Source: Laguncularia racemosa
Taxonomy: Eukaryota; Streptophyta; Magnoliopsida; Myrtales; Combretaceae
Length of the DNA: 64,000 nucleotides
NCBI GenBank assembly: GCA_037954665.1
Contig: JBBMOL010000182.1
Location: 372,001 to 436,000 of the forward strand
Reading direction: 5' to 3'
This document shows positions 13,301-24,464 of the stretch, one piece after another. The notes under the pieces were generated by a model. The model was not told where the DNA came from, searched no databases, and saw nothing but the letters and a program-made list of their open reading frames with translations. How positions within the stretch are numbered: position 1 is the stretch's first letter; each line of letters opens with the position of its first letter. The position numbers and the translations under genes are program-made.

Positions 13301-13508
13301 TTCTTCATTTAGAGATTGGCAAGGTGCCACAACCATATTGATAGTAATAGCTCAATCGGCCACCCACTCCTATCAAACATGGAGAGCAAGTTTTGCAGCT
13401 ACGGTTTATTATATATGGAGGACACGCAACAAAGTCCGACTTGGGAGTAGCCCTCCTAGTACTACTTGTTTAGCTAACCAGATGATATCTTATGCTTGTA
13501 GGATGTAA
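10379..13508 (+). pseudogene. LINE ORF2 remnant: endonuclease, RT, C-terminal zinc finger
   Basis: The start at the ATG at 10379 gives MNIAAWNIRGFND, the canonical beginning of a plant LINE endonuclease. LVLGDFNTTKCPFEKQGRR near 10783 carries the catalytic Asp/Asn region, and LSNHSLSI follows at about 11045. RT blocks are APGPD, STIITLVPKVPSPSN, FRPIACCNVLYKAVSK, REQAAFIP, then the catalytic FVDD at 12027-12038. The C-terminal zf-RVT-like region (SFILWLAWLRKLSSLDKL, CFLCQQGSEDHSHLFF) is at about 13100-13250, and the frame ends in TAA at 13506-13508. Premature stops occur throughout, including four in the endonuclease. Confidence 0.9.
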
Positions 13509-13643
13509 TTTGGTAAAGCGTTCATTGTATCAATACCTATGAGTTTGTTCTTAGAGTTGTAATCTTAATCGTCGTTGACGAATGTAAAATGTTTTTTCGA
13601 ATCAATAAATTATGAATTATAAAAAAAATAATAATAATGACAA

Positions 13644-14330
13644 TAAATCAGTGAAAGTTTATAAATGAAGTTTGATGTGTCACACTGAATAACTTTTAAC
13701 ATTGATGATAACCAACAAAACAAAAATTTTCTAGACAATCCTACACTTTTTTTTTTTTTTTAAATTGCCGTGTCTTATATGATTTTTTTTTTTAATAGGA
13801 AAGTGAGAATCCATTCCATTTATGTAAGCTCAAGAACAATCCAATGCACAAAGTACTAGGTAGAAATTACCAGTATATCAATCAAAGATATGTCGGTTTA
13901 GAAAACCGGTCTAAAATGGACAGATCACTTTTGCAGCTAGAGATATAATCATCTCTTTGACAATTAAAATTCTTTATTGAGAATGAAAAATCATTACCCC
14001 AACTAAAGAAAACCACAAAAGATATAAAACAAGCTGAATCTAAATCTAGAACATTGAAATCATTTATTTAAACTTATTCATTTTTCTTCAGCCACTACAC
14101 ATCTTCCTCAGTGCTTAGTTGAAGTGAAGAATAAAAGTACATGGAGGAATGGCAGTCATATATAGGAAGAAAAGAGGTAAAGAGAGTCTTCGAAGAAAAA
14201 CAAATAGAAGATGCGGTTATGATAGAAGTAAAAAGGAAAAAAGAGAAGAAAAAGTTAGATTTAGGGATGGAAGAAGGGAGAGGGAGGGAATGGAGCGAAG
14301 AAGAGGAGCAAGTTTAGTTGGAGATGGAGG
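13644..14330 (+). repeat. Dispersed repeat R1, copy 1, right half
   Basis: Continuation of the repeat interrupted by the LINE; it matches about 20295-20740. Shared landmarks are CAGTGAAA followed by TTATAAATG, GCCGTG followed by CTTATA, a T-rich run, and TTATTGAGAATGAAAAATCA against TTATTAAGAATGAAAAATCA. The right end is A/G-rich (14150-14300) and is open on the plus strand, but it gives only a low-complexity basic peptide. Confidence 0.65.
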
Positions 14331-15049
14331 GACTATGACTTTTAGAGAAAGACATGATTATAATGTTTATTTAACTTAAATTTTTTCGTACATATCTTCA
14401 TAATTAGAAATATTTTATGACATCGTATTAAAATCAAAGGAACATTAAATAAAATTATCATTTTCATTTATTTTTAATTTTTAATTTTTATCTATTTTGC
14501 TATATATCAATCATCTACTTCAATATCTAAGATTTCAAAAAAGAAAAGATAATGATCACTTAAAACTAGCACGTAGGAGTAGTGCTGCATGAAGAGTGAT
14601 TGCAAAGATGAGGTCGGGGTATTTATAAAATTTTATAATGTGCAAAAAATATTAACATTAGAAAATGACAACAACTTATAAATTTTAGTAACTCTATTGT
14701 ATTTTTTTGTTATTTTCTCATGTACATGTAGAGTACTATCTTGTTTATTTGGGCATATTTATATTTTGTTAATGTGTTTTTCCTAAATAATAATGAAATT
14801 AACTGTTTTCCACTTGAACGAGATGATTTTAACTAATCTATTATCTATTTGTAATCTGTTACATGGTCTGATATATCACAATAAGACAACTGACCAAAAA
14901 AGGTTTGATGGGCCTAAGAATCGTAAACCAGTCCCTTCAGAACTGCCCAAACCAAATTTGGACGAGTGGGGCCACAATTCGGCTATTCGGGGCCCGTAAC
15001 CTGCCAGTTCTGAGCGGGTTTGGGTCGGGTTAGGGCCCTGTGCCCATGT
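14331..15049. other. Intergenic DNA with a GC-rich hAT-terminus-like patch
   Basis: AT-rich with no gene. The last 160 bases (about 14900-15049) turn GC-rich, with GGCCACAATTCGGCTATTCG, GCGGGTTTGGGTCGGGTTAG and GGGCCCTGTGCCCATGTC. This composition is typical of the ends of hAT-derived non-autonomous elements in plants. No matching second end or target duplication was found, so this assignment is tentative. Confidence 0.35.
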
Positions 15050-16001
15050 CAAGCTTAGTGGAACACGGTTGACATTTGACCTCTGTAAGAATAGTTACAA
15101 ATGACACAAGAAGGTACTCAATCGCAATAATCATTTCATCAATATAATGCCCGCAAGTATACATATATATCAAAGTGAATTGTTATGGTAATCAGCAGCA
15201 ACAGGAAGTTTAGGACATAGATATCTTTGATGAAATTTTATTCACGATGGTCGTCCTCTACTTGATAAAATATCAAGAGTAATACATGATGTTTAAAATA
15301 TCAAAGAGTAATACGTTATATTCCAGCCAATTTTTAAATGTGTCGTGTAGCATTACACTATTATTATATCTATAATGAGATGCTTGTTTTGTTATCAAAT
15401 GTAAAGCAACTAATAATGTTGCTTTGTATAAGCCATAAATAAATGAAAACAATCTAAAACAATAATTAATATGGCTTTGTAAATATCATAACAATGTAAA
15501 TGTCTTTCATTTTAATATATTTATATAAATTTACACAATATGGTTGAAACAAGACGAATTATTGAGTAGACATACCAACACAATACAAGTCTTTAATATT
15601 TACTATCTTTTTTATTTGAGTCTTTAACGGTTCGTTTTTTCTATTTCAATTTTCAATATTTGTAAAAGTTTACAAGCAAGTTCACATTTAGTTATTTATT
15701 TATTTATTTTTATCAAAATTAACATGTGACATAATCTAATTAGTCGAAATAGATTATTTATACTAATCAAATTGTGTTACGTATTATTTTTTAATGGAAA
15801 AATTAATGATATTATTAAAAAGACTTGTTTGCAAATATTTGTAGATATTAAGGACTCAAATGCAAAAAATTAAACTTTAGGACCGAAATAGAAAAGCTGG
15901 GAAATGTTATGGATTAAATTTGTATTTTTTTCTATATTATATTAATGAAAACTCAAACTAGATGGTGCTTGATTTTTATGTATATCCTATCTAGATATAA
16001 C
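15050..16001 (-). repeat. 3' flank of the MADS pseudogene, duplicated in the cluster
   Basis: Read on the minus strand this is the downstream flank of the MADS pseudogene. It aligns with the downstream flank of the intact MADS gene (25375-25740) and with a third, inverted copy at 23270-23655. Landmarks on the plus strand are GCAAGTATACAT, AGTAATACGTTAT, GCTTTGTATAAGCCA and AATGTCTTTCATT. The part nearest the pseudogene (15545-16001) has no clear counterpart and no coding signal. Confidence 0.7.
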
Positions 16002-16388
16002 CTAACAAAATCCCTTAGAATAACCAAACTTAATCATATGAGGCATCATGCTTGTGTTGAATCCATCATGGTTAGCATCAAAAGATTGAGGCATAGTAGA
16101 CCCACTATTGCACGATGCTCGGAGGAGATACTAACGGTGGTAGTGGTGGTGATAATTGAATTGCATAGCTGCTCTTGGTAGATATGACGAAGGTGGAATT
16201 GAAGGGTGCACATGCACGAGAATTTGATCTGCTTGCTTTGTAACATTCTTTTTAAGCACATACAAAGCATATCTTTATTGTTTCAGCTGGAACAAGTTCA
16301 ACTCATCTATTGAACTTTCCTACCACCGCTCTTGAGCACTCTCTTTCATCAATTGTTTAAGCTCCCCTTCCTCTTCTCTATTTCAACT

Positions 16389-18132
16389 TGATAGGGCCAT
16401 TTTATACTTAATCTTTATAGTATAAATTGTGCTAATTCATTATTGATTTTATAGAAATCATAAGGAAATGGTACTTAATTCTATTATGGTGATAAATCAG
16501 GTTAAATGGAGTCAAGGATGCTAATTCAAGTAAATTAGAGAAGTCATCTACAACTTGGTTCAAAGACAAGGATTTACACCGCCGGAGGGAAGTACATGGG
16601 CGTGTAATTGAAGTACACGGCCGTGTACTTGGTTTTGAATCAATAGGAAGATACACGGTTGAAGTACACGGCCGTGTATCGGAAGCACGGTTTGAGGCAC
16701 GGCCATGGCGCAAACCGTGCCCTTCACTGGACAAGAAGGCGGAAATGTGGACTTTGAATAGAGAGAGACACGGCTTAGGGCACGACCGTGGTGGAAGCCG
16801 TGGGAGCAACCATGCTTGGAGCCGTGGTGGAAGCTAGACGTGCCAAGGAGAAGAAAGTGTGGAACATCAACCAGATGAAGGCACGACTTGAAATCTAGCC
16901 GTGGGTGTAACCGTGGTACACACTGGACACAGATGAAGACTTGTAGATTATGCACAAATGAAGGCACGGCTTGAAATCTGGCCGTGTGTGTAACCGTGGT
17001 CCATACTGGGCGCGGATGAAGACTTGAAGAATATGCACAGAGGATGGCACGACTTGACCCACAGCCGTGTGGTGGGGCGTGCCAGGCAGACGAATCTTCA
17101 CTTCTCGAAATCTACTTGGAAAAGGAAAGATATTTTCGTATCTTGCTAGCAAAAGATCACATGCTATCCCCCTAACAATATAAATAGAACCAATCTTAGA
17201 GGGTTAGGACAACTTTTGAACTTTTAATCTTTGAATCTTGGATCACCTTGGAGACAAGAAGGAAACGCGGAGGTAGAGCAGCAGCCGAAAACAGAGGCTT
17301 GTTATGTTTTTATTTTTATTTTTCGTTTTATTGATGAACATGTGTAGCTAAGCTACTTTTTTAGCCAAAGGGTCATAGATGTTTAATTCTCCACGAATTG
17401 TGAGGTCTAATTGACTTGTATTTATTCTATTTTTTGCTTTCGGGTATTCATATATCTTCTTATCGTTTTGTCATTATTATCTTTGTTGATTGGTATGAAT
17501 AGAGCTCTTCTACTCAATTAGCAAGTTAATATATTGTCAACTAGCACGTCAAATTCGTAATTGTTTGATTGTTTTAGTCTTAGTGACGCAATAACATGTT
17601 TGGTTATAAAAGAGATGATCGAATTCATGTTATGGAGGTGTGTGATCATGTTTAAATATGTTATCTTATAATCTACTGGCATGAATTGGTGGTCTCTCTA
17701 GATCTTAATGCTATTGATAGATTAAATCCTAAGCGCTTGTCTAGGGTTGTTTAATCAATAAGAGAAATAATTCAAAGCGCTTGTCTGAGGTTATCGAGGA
17801 AGTAAGGAGAGATAGGTTGTTAGAGCTTGTTAATAACCATAACCAATTTATCTAGGAACAAGAATAGAGAACATTTGCATCGATGATCAATTCCTTGAAT
17901 TAAACTATTTGATTCCTTTGGCTAGGCTTTTATTAATATCCGATTTTCTTACCTTGTTTTACTTTATTTTGATTCACAAACAACAACCCCCCCCATTTTT
18001 CTTTTCCCTGTTATTATCCTTGAATAGAAATAAGTTTAACCAATCTCTGTGGATTCGACCCTACTACCACTATATGCAAATCATATAATTGTCTAGGAGT
18101 AGTTTTATTTTTGTTGGATTCGACACCCATCA
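16389..18132 (+). mobile_element. Solo LTR (1744 bp) inside the MADS pseudogene
   Basis: The ends are TGATAGGG and CCCATCA, an imperfect inverted pair with the TG...CA rule obeyed. The flanks are CAACT (16384-16388) and CAACC (18133-18137), a 5-bp target duplication with one mismatch in the MADS coding sequence. Joining the flanks restores alignment with the intact paralogue. A TATA box (TATAAATAG) lies at about 17182. Near the 3' end, GTGGATTCGACCCTACTACC and TTGGATTCGACACCCATCA resemble LTR ends of plant Ty3/gypsy Tat/Athila-type elements. No primer-binding site or internal region follows, so it is a solo LTR. Family and orientation are inferred from these motifs only. Confidence 0.82.
16595..17085. 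repeat. Palindromic and tandem repeats within the LTR
   Basis: Contains a perfect 20-bp palindrome AAGTACACGGCCGTGTACTT (16611-16630) and a second 14-bp palindrome TACACGGCCGTGTA (16665-16678). About two and a half copies of an 83-86-bp unit follow (16874-17085), each with GGCACGRCTTGA, a variant of GCCGTG, and GTAACCGTGG. The whole segment is dense in CACGGC/GCCGTG words and far more GC-rich than its surroundings. Several open frames across it are consequences of the repeats. Confidence 0.85.
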
Positions 18133-18452
18133 CAACCTGAAGTTTGTCAAGAGCGAGCTTGAGTTCGGCATCTACGATGCGCCTTAACGATATGCATTGT
18201 AGTGCTAAGAGCTTGTGATAGGGCATTAGCTAGAAATCGATCAATAACTACCTCAACATTAGGGTGGCCAAAAGAGAAGGCCTTTTGGCCTAGTGAAAAG
18301 ATGACGATGGCAATATCAACGCCACAGATAGTGCAAACTTCACTAGCTTTCTTAAAGAGACCAAATCATCGTTTTGAAAATGCCACTTGGAGATTACTCT
18401 CCTTCAATTTCTCCATTTGGATCCCTTGGGGTCCCTTTGTTCTTCTCGCCAT

Positions 18453-19060
18453 GGCTAACAAGGAAAAGAAACAGCAATTGTTAGGACAAAGAGAATGTTT
18501 GATAATTTAAGGTTTGATGCATATATGATAAAAGAGTGAGGTAGGTATATATATAAAGAAAGAGCATGGGATAGACACAATGAAGGATTTCACACGTAAA
18601 TAGACACTCAATATAGTTGATGGTTAGTTCATATATGCAAATGAATATTTTATTGATTGGATTTTTATCGAACGAAAAAAGATTTATGGAATATTATATA
18701 CCATATATTATATTTAAAACTTAAAATTCATGGTGCATTAATATGGTTATCATTATATTTGATTAAATCTTCTCAAACTTTTTATGCCTCACCTTTTTGA
18801 GAGGTTTCATAAGATTTTTTTTTTTCTTTTTTCTAACCATATTTGGAACATATGCTATTGACAACTAAAGGCCGTAGCCACCTTACACACCATTTGTTAT
18901 ACTTTTGTTAATTATATATATACCGTGTGTTCATGCATATCTAAGTGTAATAATAAGGATTCCAATTATATCAATATTCCGTAATCCCTGTATTCCAAAT
19001 CGCACCAATCGCCACCGAGTTTTTCTATATATGTAATCATACACTATCTAAAACCAGAAC
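18453..19060 (-). promoter_or_regulatory. Promoter region of the MADS pseudogene
   Basis: On the minus strand this aligns with the upstream regions of the intact MADS genes (23675-24464 and 31376-31994). Shared words include ACTCGGTGGC, TTGTCAATA, CATATGTTCCA and TTATGAAACC. The homology covers several hundred bases, so the cluster spread by duplicating gene plus promoter. Confidence 0.65.
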
Positions 19061-19999
19061 TGAAAGAGGAATTCCTACAAATTTTAATTCTATTGTGTTC
19101 TTAGAATTGATCGTAGTAAAAGTCAAATCCTTGACATGATAGAAGATCCAATGCTATAAAATGAAACACGTTTTGGAAACCAACATATTTCCTTTGAGAA
19201 GTTTTTTGCCGACTAATGAATCTTATTCAAAAAGGTATATTATAGAACATAAAAATACCAAAAAAGAAAAAAAAGAAAGACAATGTTATCCAATTTTTGT
19301 AAAACGGTAGATGTAGTTAATGCAGATTTTTCTAATTATTTTTGTTTAAATATAAATAGCCTATTATGAAATTAAAAGAACTTACAAATTCAATTATCAC
19401 AAAATTCTTTCAGTTTTTAACAATAAAAGAAAAGAAAGAAAGAAAGAAAGAAAGATGTCACTTTTTTACACAGAGATAAAAGTAGAGGTATGATTGTTAT
19501 ACGGAAATATTTTTCTAAAATATTGTGTAATCTTTCTTATACTTTAGCTTTTACAGCTATTTTAATATTGTCATAGTAATTTTGAGAATTTATGATTACA
19601 AGTGACTATTAGTGATAGTTGGTTAGTGGCAATGGTAGTAGTTAGCTTGTAGCTTTTTAGAGATTTTTTTTTAATGATTACAATGGAAGAGGGAGATTCG
19701 AATTTAATTCATTCCTCCTGAAAGATCAGTACCTATACAACTAGATTATAAGAGTTTTGATAAAAATTTTACTAGAATAGAAGAAATTGGCCAAAAAAAA
19801 AAAAGAATAAGTTCATTGGAAGTCATTTATATTCATATCAAATTTTAATAGACTTCCAATATTTTGAATGAGCCAATCAAGTGCAATATGTTTATGCCAA
19901 AATTTGTTCAACTCATTTTTGGATGATGTATCTATGTCCTAATAGTTATGCAATTGCATCAAGTAAGCTATGTTTATGATCATGAATCTAATGAAAACG
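19061..19999. other. Intergenic AT-rich DNA
   Basis: No gene is seen. It holds a short GAAA microsatellite at about 19425-19456 and an A-run at 19792-19804. Confidence 0.6.
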
Positions 20000-20740
20000 T
20001 AAGGGCTTGAATAGTCCATTTAAAATATAAATGACTTAATTACATCATTCAATAAACTTATATATAGGATTTAAATGAGTTTTTTAAACAATAAAGACCT
20101 GGTTGATTCTTAGCATGCACATATAGAATTTTCGATGTACTTATCCGGATAAGAAATTGTCATTATTTGTCAAAGTCTATTAGGTTATTACGTTGAGTTT
20201 GGTAATTTTTAAGATTAATGTAGGGAAAATTTTAACGAACTTTTTTCTTTTAAAAAACATAGAGTTTGAGGACAAGGAGCTGTTACTAATGCAAGTCAAC
20301 AATGACAATAGATCAGTGAAAATTTATAAATGGAGCTATGATGTATTGCGATGAATAAATTTTAACGTTGATGTATCCACAAAACAAAAGTTTTTTCAAA
20401 GGATACCTTTTTTTTTAAAAAAAATTTGTGGGAAAAGTTGCCGTGACTTATACTATATGATGTTTTATAAGAAAATGAAAATTCATCCCATTCAGATTAG
20501 CTCAAAAGCAATCTACACTTTGGCAACAAAGACCCTTTATTAAGAATGAAAAATCAACACTTTTGCTAGAGAAAGCACCTCGAAAGTAAGAAAAAAGAAA
20601 GAGCTAAATCAACACTTGTCTTCAACAACATCACACCTTCTTCAATGCTTAGGAGGGCTGCCTGCAAAGGAAGAAAAATGAAAACGAAAGTAAAAGAAGA
20701 AACGTAGGTTTAAGGATGGATCAAGTTTGGCTGCAGCGGG
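20000..20740 (+). repeat. Dispersed repeat R1, copy 2, uninterrupted
   Basis: The counterpart of the two half-copies at 8230-8542 and 13644-14330. Here GCAAGTCAACAATGACAATA and the following AGATCAGTGAAAATTTATAA run without a break, which gives the empty-site version of the LINE insertion point. No coding capacity was recognised. The minus strand of part of it resembles the 3' end of a retroposed transcript, so it may itself be a decayed retroelement. Confidence 0.7.
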
Positions 20741-22984
20741 AAGAACAACTTGCGGATCAGATGGTCGCTCTAGGGTTTCAAAAGGGGCATTGGTTTTGAC
20801 TTCATCCTTCTTTTTTTTTTTTTTTTTTTCCCATTAAGATTTAAAACTATGCACCATGCAAAAGCATTGACACAATTTGAGATAAAACATGGGGGTTGTA
20901 AAATCTGAAATGATTGGAAACAGTCAAAAGACATGTTTATCTGAAAACATGATATGATTATAATTTATAAGATAATATTGTTAGTTATAGTTTTAGATTA
21001 GCTCTACATTTTTAACATTAATTTAATATAAAACAGAACATGATTACATTATGAGAAGATGAATTAATGGGAATTAAGCTCCCGGAATCAGTTCCAGGGC
21101 CAAAGAATAAATAGAAGTCGGGAAGATCTCGAGTAGGAAGAAAGGGATTTGCAGACTATTACATGACCAAAATGATAGGACGTGTAAAACTTACGTGGTA
21201 TTCTGTATACTGTATATTTATTGTATAAATTTAAATTTATATGATATTAAAAAGATAATTTATATATAATATTATAAGTTTTTTTATATATAAAATTCAT
21301 AGAATCTATAGAAAAATTTGTAAAATTTAAAAAGTAATCTTTCTACTTTCATTATTTTAAATTTATGTATTTTTATTACTTAGTAAATAAAAAGAATAAA
21401 AAGAAAAACATGAAAAATATGAAGTTAAAGAAAAAAAATATAAAAAGAAAACATTAAACAAGAAAGGTAATATTAATTTAGCAAAATATAAAATAAAAAA
21501 ATTTTATACTATAATCTATTCTATAATCTTTAATACTTATCTAAAACTATCTAATTAATAAGATACGTATAATTATTCTGTAAAATAGGAATACATGCTT
21601 ACCTTTACCTTTCAGTAAAAGTCTGAAGCATATGATGCCGAGAGGAGTCTCTTTAGGAATTGTCAAAAAGGTCCCAACTTTTTTGTTAAAGTTTCAGATT
21701 ATTTGGCACCGACAGCAAGGGGACGTTTTCCTACGGCGGTTTAGCCTGGACTTTGGGAAAAGGAAAAAAATACTATTTAAAAATAAAATAAAATATATCA
21801 ATGGAAGTTCCAATTTAAAATATTAATTTAATTATCTATATTGAAACAGTATTTTAAATATTGCTTTTACTTTGGATATCACTAATAAATAAATTTACGT
21901 TATTTTAAAAATATATTTTAAATACCGATTATAGACTAACCTAAAATTATACTTTAAATACTAATTTAAGTAATATATATTTAGAAATCGTTTTACAAAT
22001 ACTACATTTTAGGAATTAAAAAAAAACAATATATTTTTTTCCTTTTCGAAGCATTTATTTATGACGTGACAGACGTTTATTTATATTGTTTTTTTTTGTT
22101 TTATTTTAACCGACTTGCCCTTATAAGATTACTAGATAATAAAAAGGCTATTTCTTTACATTATATACAGTTTTGTTATCAATGTCATATTTTTTCTCTT
22201 GATAGACACTTTGTAAATATTAAAAGGCTTGTCCTTCATTCAACCTTATCAATCAATTCCTTTTGTTGATTGTGGCAATCTTTGTTGATAAAGTTTACCG
22301 TAAGTCACATCGGTTCATCTAAATAACTCCTTTATTGTTTTCTATAGTCTTGAGTTACATTGAATATTAGAATTCAACATGAATTAGATTGTTCTAATTA
22401 ATAATTTTTCATACCTTTTATCTTATTTGTTTCAATAAATATTTAAACCTATAAAAATCCGTTCTTTTTTTTTTTTTTTTTTAATCTTAGACCTAAAACC
22501 ATAAAAGATCCAATCTTTATAATTATTGGGCGTTGAACATTGTGTATTTAATCCATTGCTTAGATCGGGGGCACATCATGAATTATCTCTTTCGAAATAT
22601 GTTTAAGAAGTGTTTAACAAGATTTCATTTTTCATTAATGAAATTATAGATTTATCTCATTAGTTGATAGTATAAAGTGCAAATACATTGTTTTATCTTT
22701 ACTTCATGAGCGTGTAGTTCCCATCTTTGGGATCGTGTAAAACACCCTCACGTCTTTTTAAAAGTGCATTTGGATCCTTACATAGTAAATTTTCCTATAA
22801 TTTAATGCACTTTTTCGTCCTAGTGGTTTTTTTTTTTTTCCTTTTTTGACAAAATAATGAAATAAGATCTAAATGTACATTTTTTAAACAAGAGTTAGCA
22901 ATCCAAATACATAAAATATGAAGCAAATATAAGAAAATGTATTTTTCACTTTACCTAGATTGATATTGAACATTACATTCTTAA
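20741..22984. other. Intergenic AT-rich DNA
   Basis: No gene is recognised. Homopolymer T tracts occur at about 20810-20831 and 22465-22483. A slightly GC-richer patch near 21625-21770 (containing GACGTTTTCCTACGGCGGTT) could be a fragment of a DNA transposon end, but no partner end was found. Confidence 0.55.
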
Positions 22985-23185
22985 CTAGACATGGGCAAAA
23001 AAACTAGTTAAACCAAAACAAATCAAACTAAAAATGTAGATTTTTTTGTAATTAGGTTTGGAAAATTCTTATACCTAACTAAATTGAAAATTCAAAGAAA
23101 TAAAAAATGAAATCATATTTTTATGGTTTGGTTTGGATTTGAGATAAAATCAAACAAAACCGAACCATGTCCACCCCTATTCCTG
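22985..23185. mobile_element. Possible hAT-type MITE remnant
   Basis: One end reads CTAGACATGGGCAAAAAA. The other, on the opposite strand, reads ATAGGGGTGGACATGGTTCG. The interior is AT-rich and non-coding. Ends of the type TAGGGGTGGACATGG are common in small plant hAT derivatives. The terminal repeats match poorly and no 8-bp duplication was confirmed. Confidence 0.4.
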
Positions 23186-23269
23186 TACACCAAAATGTTT
23201 TATGATCACCGGTATCTTGATGGGATAGCATAAATTCGATTTTCCTTCTCTAGTAGCTGTAATATGATA

Positions 23270-23655
23270 GTTGTTGCCGAAAAGAATATTACATCTAATG
23301 CCTGCAAGTATACATAAATATCAAAATGAGTTTGATTGGTAATAAACCGCTTTAGGAGTTTTGGGAATATGCATCTATGATGAAATGTATTCACGATAGT
23401 CATTTACTTGATAAAAAAAATAAAAAAAGTAATACGTTATGCTCCAGTCAATTTTTACAAGTATCGTGTGCACGCTATTGTTGCATCTATAATGCATTGG
23501 TTGTCATTTATAGTCAAATGTAGAACAACTAATATCGCTTTGTATAAGCCACAAATAAATGAGAACAATTTCAAACAATAAGTCATGTGGCTTGGAAATG
23601 TCATGACAATTGCAAATATCTTTCATTTCATCATATCTAGCATCACTGTAAATAA
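23270..23655 (-). repeat. Inverted extra copy of the MADS 3' flank
   Basis: Aligns in the same orientation with 15060-15540 and, as reverse complement, with 25375-25740. It is therefore a minus-strand MADS 3' flank without a MADS gene: promoter-type sequence of the next, plus-strand gene begins within about 20 bases of its end. Landmarks are GCAAGTATACATAAATATCA, AGTAATACGTTATGC, GCTTTGTATAAGCCACAAAT and ATATCTTTCATTTC. Confidence 0.75.
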
Positions 23656-23674
23656 TATATATCTGTTTAATGAA

Positions 23675-24464
23675 TAAGAAATCAAATATGCCAGAAATTT
23701 CACAGATAGTATGAGTACATATATAGAAAAAAACTCGGTGGCAATTGGTGAGATTTGGAATACACCAATTATGGAATTAATACAATTGAAATACTTATTA
23801 TTTCAATTAGACATGCATGAACAAATGGTATAATTAACAAAAGTATAACTGCGTTGATACAAATTCATTGCAATTTTGTAGATACACATGATACGAGGGG
23901 TGGCAATGTATTTTAGTTGTCAATAATATATGTTCCAAATATGGTTGAAAAGACAGATTATGAAACCTCTCAAGGAGGTAAGTATTACCAAATGTTTAAG
24001 AAGAATTAATTAAATTCTAATGACAACAACACTAATGCACAATAAATTCTGAGTTTTGGATACACCAGTTGATGTTGAGCATGCGAAAATGGATACTTCG
24101 ACCGTTTAATAACCACACATATATATATATATATACACGTGATGTATATCCACATATATATATAAACATGTGATATATATTACCTAGTTTTTCTTTTTTT
24201 CCCTTTATAGACACCCATCAATAAGACATATACTGTAATATATAGACCATAACTTATCCAGTGACTCTTTAAGTGTATCTGGAACCGTCCAACTATTTAT
24301 GGTATGAAATCCTTTGTTCTTTCTGTCCCTTGTTCTTTCTAATTTATATATACGTACCTCACTCTATATTCAATATATATATATATTATATGCATTAAAC
24401 CTTAAGGTACCAAACATTTTTTCCTCTCCGTCTCAACAATTTTTGTACCTTTTCCTCGTTAGCC
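23675..24464 (+). promoter_or_regulatory. Promoter and 5' UTR of the MADS gene at 24465
   Basis: Homologous to 31376-31994 and, inverted, to 18453-19060. A TATA element (TTTATATATA, about 24343-24352) lies about 113 bases before the ATG, in the same context as the TATA element of the paralogue. Runs of TA with CA interruptions occur at 24117-24180. The start is set by GCCATGG, shared with the paralogue. Confidence 0.65.

Larger units (their letters stand above)
8543..13632 (+). mobile_element. L1-type LINE, near full length, decayed
   Basis: A complete-looking non-LTR element with ORF1, ORF2, a short 3' UTR and an A-rich end (ATTATAAAAAAAATAATA). It is flanked by an 11-bp direct repeat AATAATGACAA at 8532-8542 and 13633-13643, the target-site duplication expected of target-primed reverse transcription. 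The pre-insertion sequence is represented by the uninterrupted repeat near 20290, which reads straight through this site. Many in-frame stops and frameshifts make both ORFs dead. It is the same family as the minus-strand copy at 1-3590; the two have their 5' ends facing each other across the synthetase exons. Confidence 0.92.
16002..18452 (-). pseudogene. Type I M-alpha MADS-box pseudogene split by a solo LTR
   Basis: An AGL61/62-like DNA-binding transcription factor gene, now dead. It starts at the ATG at 18452 with MARRTKGPQGIQMEKLKESN, and the MADS domain continues as GLFKKASEVCTICGVDIAI and KAFSFGHPNVE. The normal Arg of SKRRSG is a TGA at 18366-18368. A frameshift follows near the AHR motif, and an LTR is inserted at 16389-18132. 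Beyond it the helical region resumes (SSIDELNLFQLK), with a further TAA after LKQ. The C-terminus ends in MPHMIKFGYSKGFC and a TAG at 16002-16004. The paralogue at 24465-25199 aligns along the whole length, so the gene was complete before these lesions. Confidence 0.9.

Noticed and set aside
14149..14379. Plus-strand frame with a Lys/Arg/Glu-rich product
   Set aside because: A/G-rich repeat sequence; the homologous repeat copy near 20650-20740 does not keep the frame.
16432..17152. Several minus-strand open frames (60-135 codons) rich in His, Pro, Ser and Arg
   Set aside because: They lie wholly within the tandem and palindromic repeats of the solo LTR. The openness follows from the lack of stop words in the GC-rich repeat.
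19690..19760. Possible tRNA-like sequence around GATTCGAATTTAATTC
   Set aside because: No acceptor stem or anticodon arm can be paired. A T-arm-like word alone is not enough.
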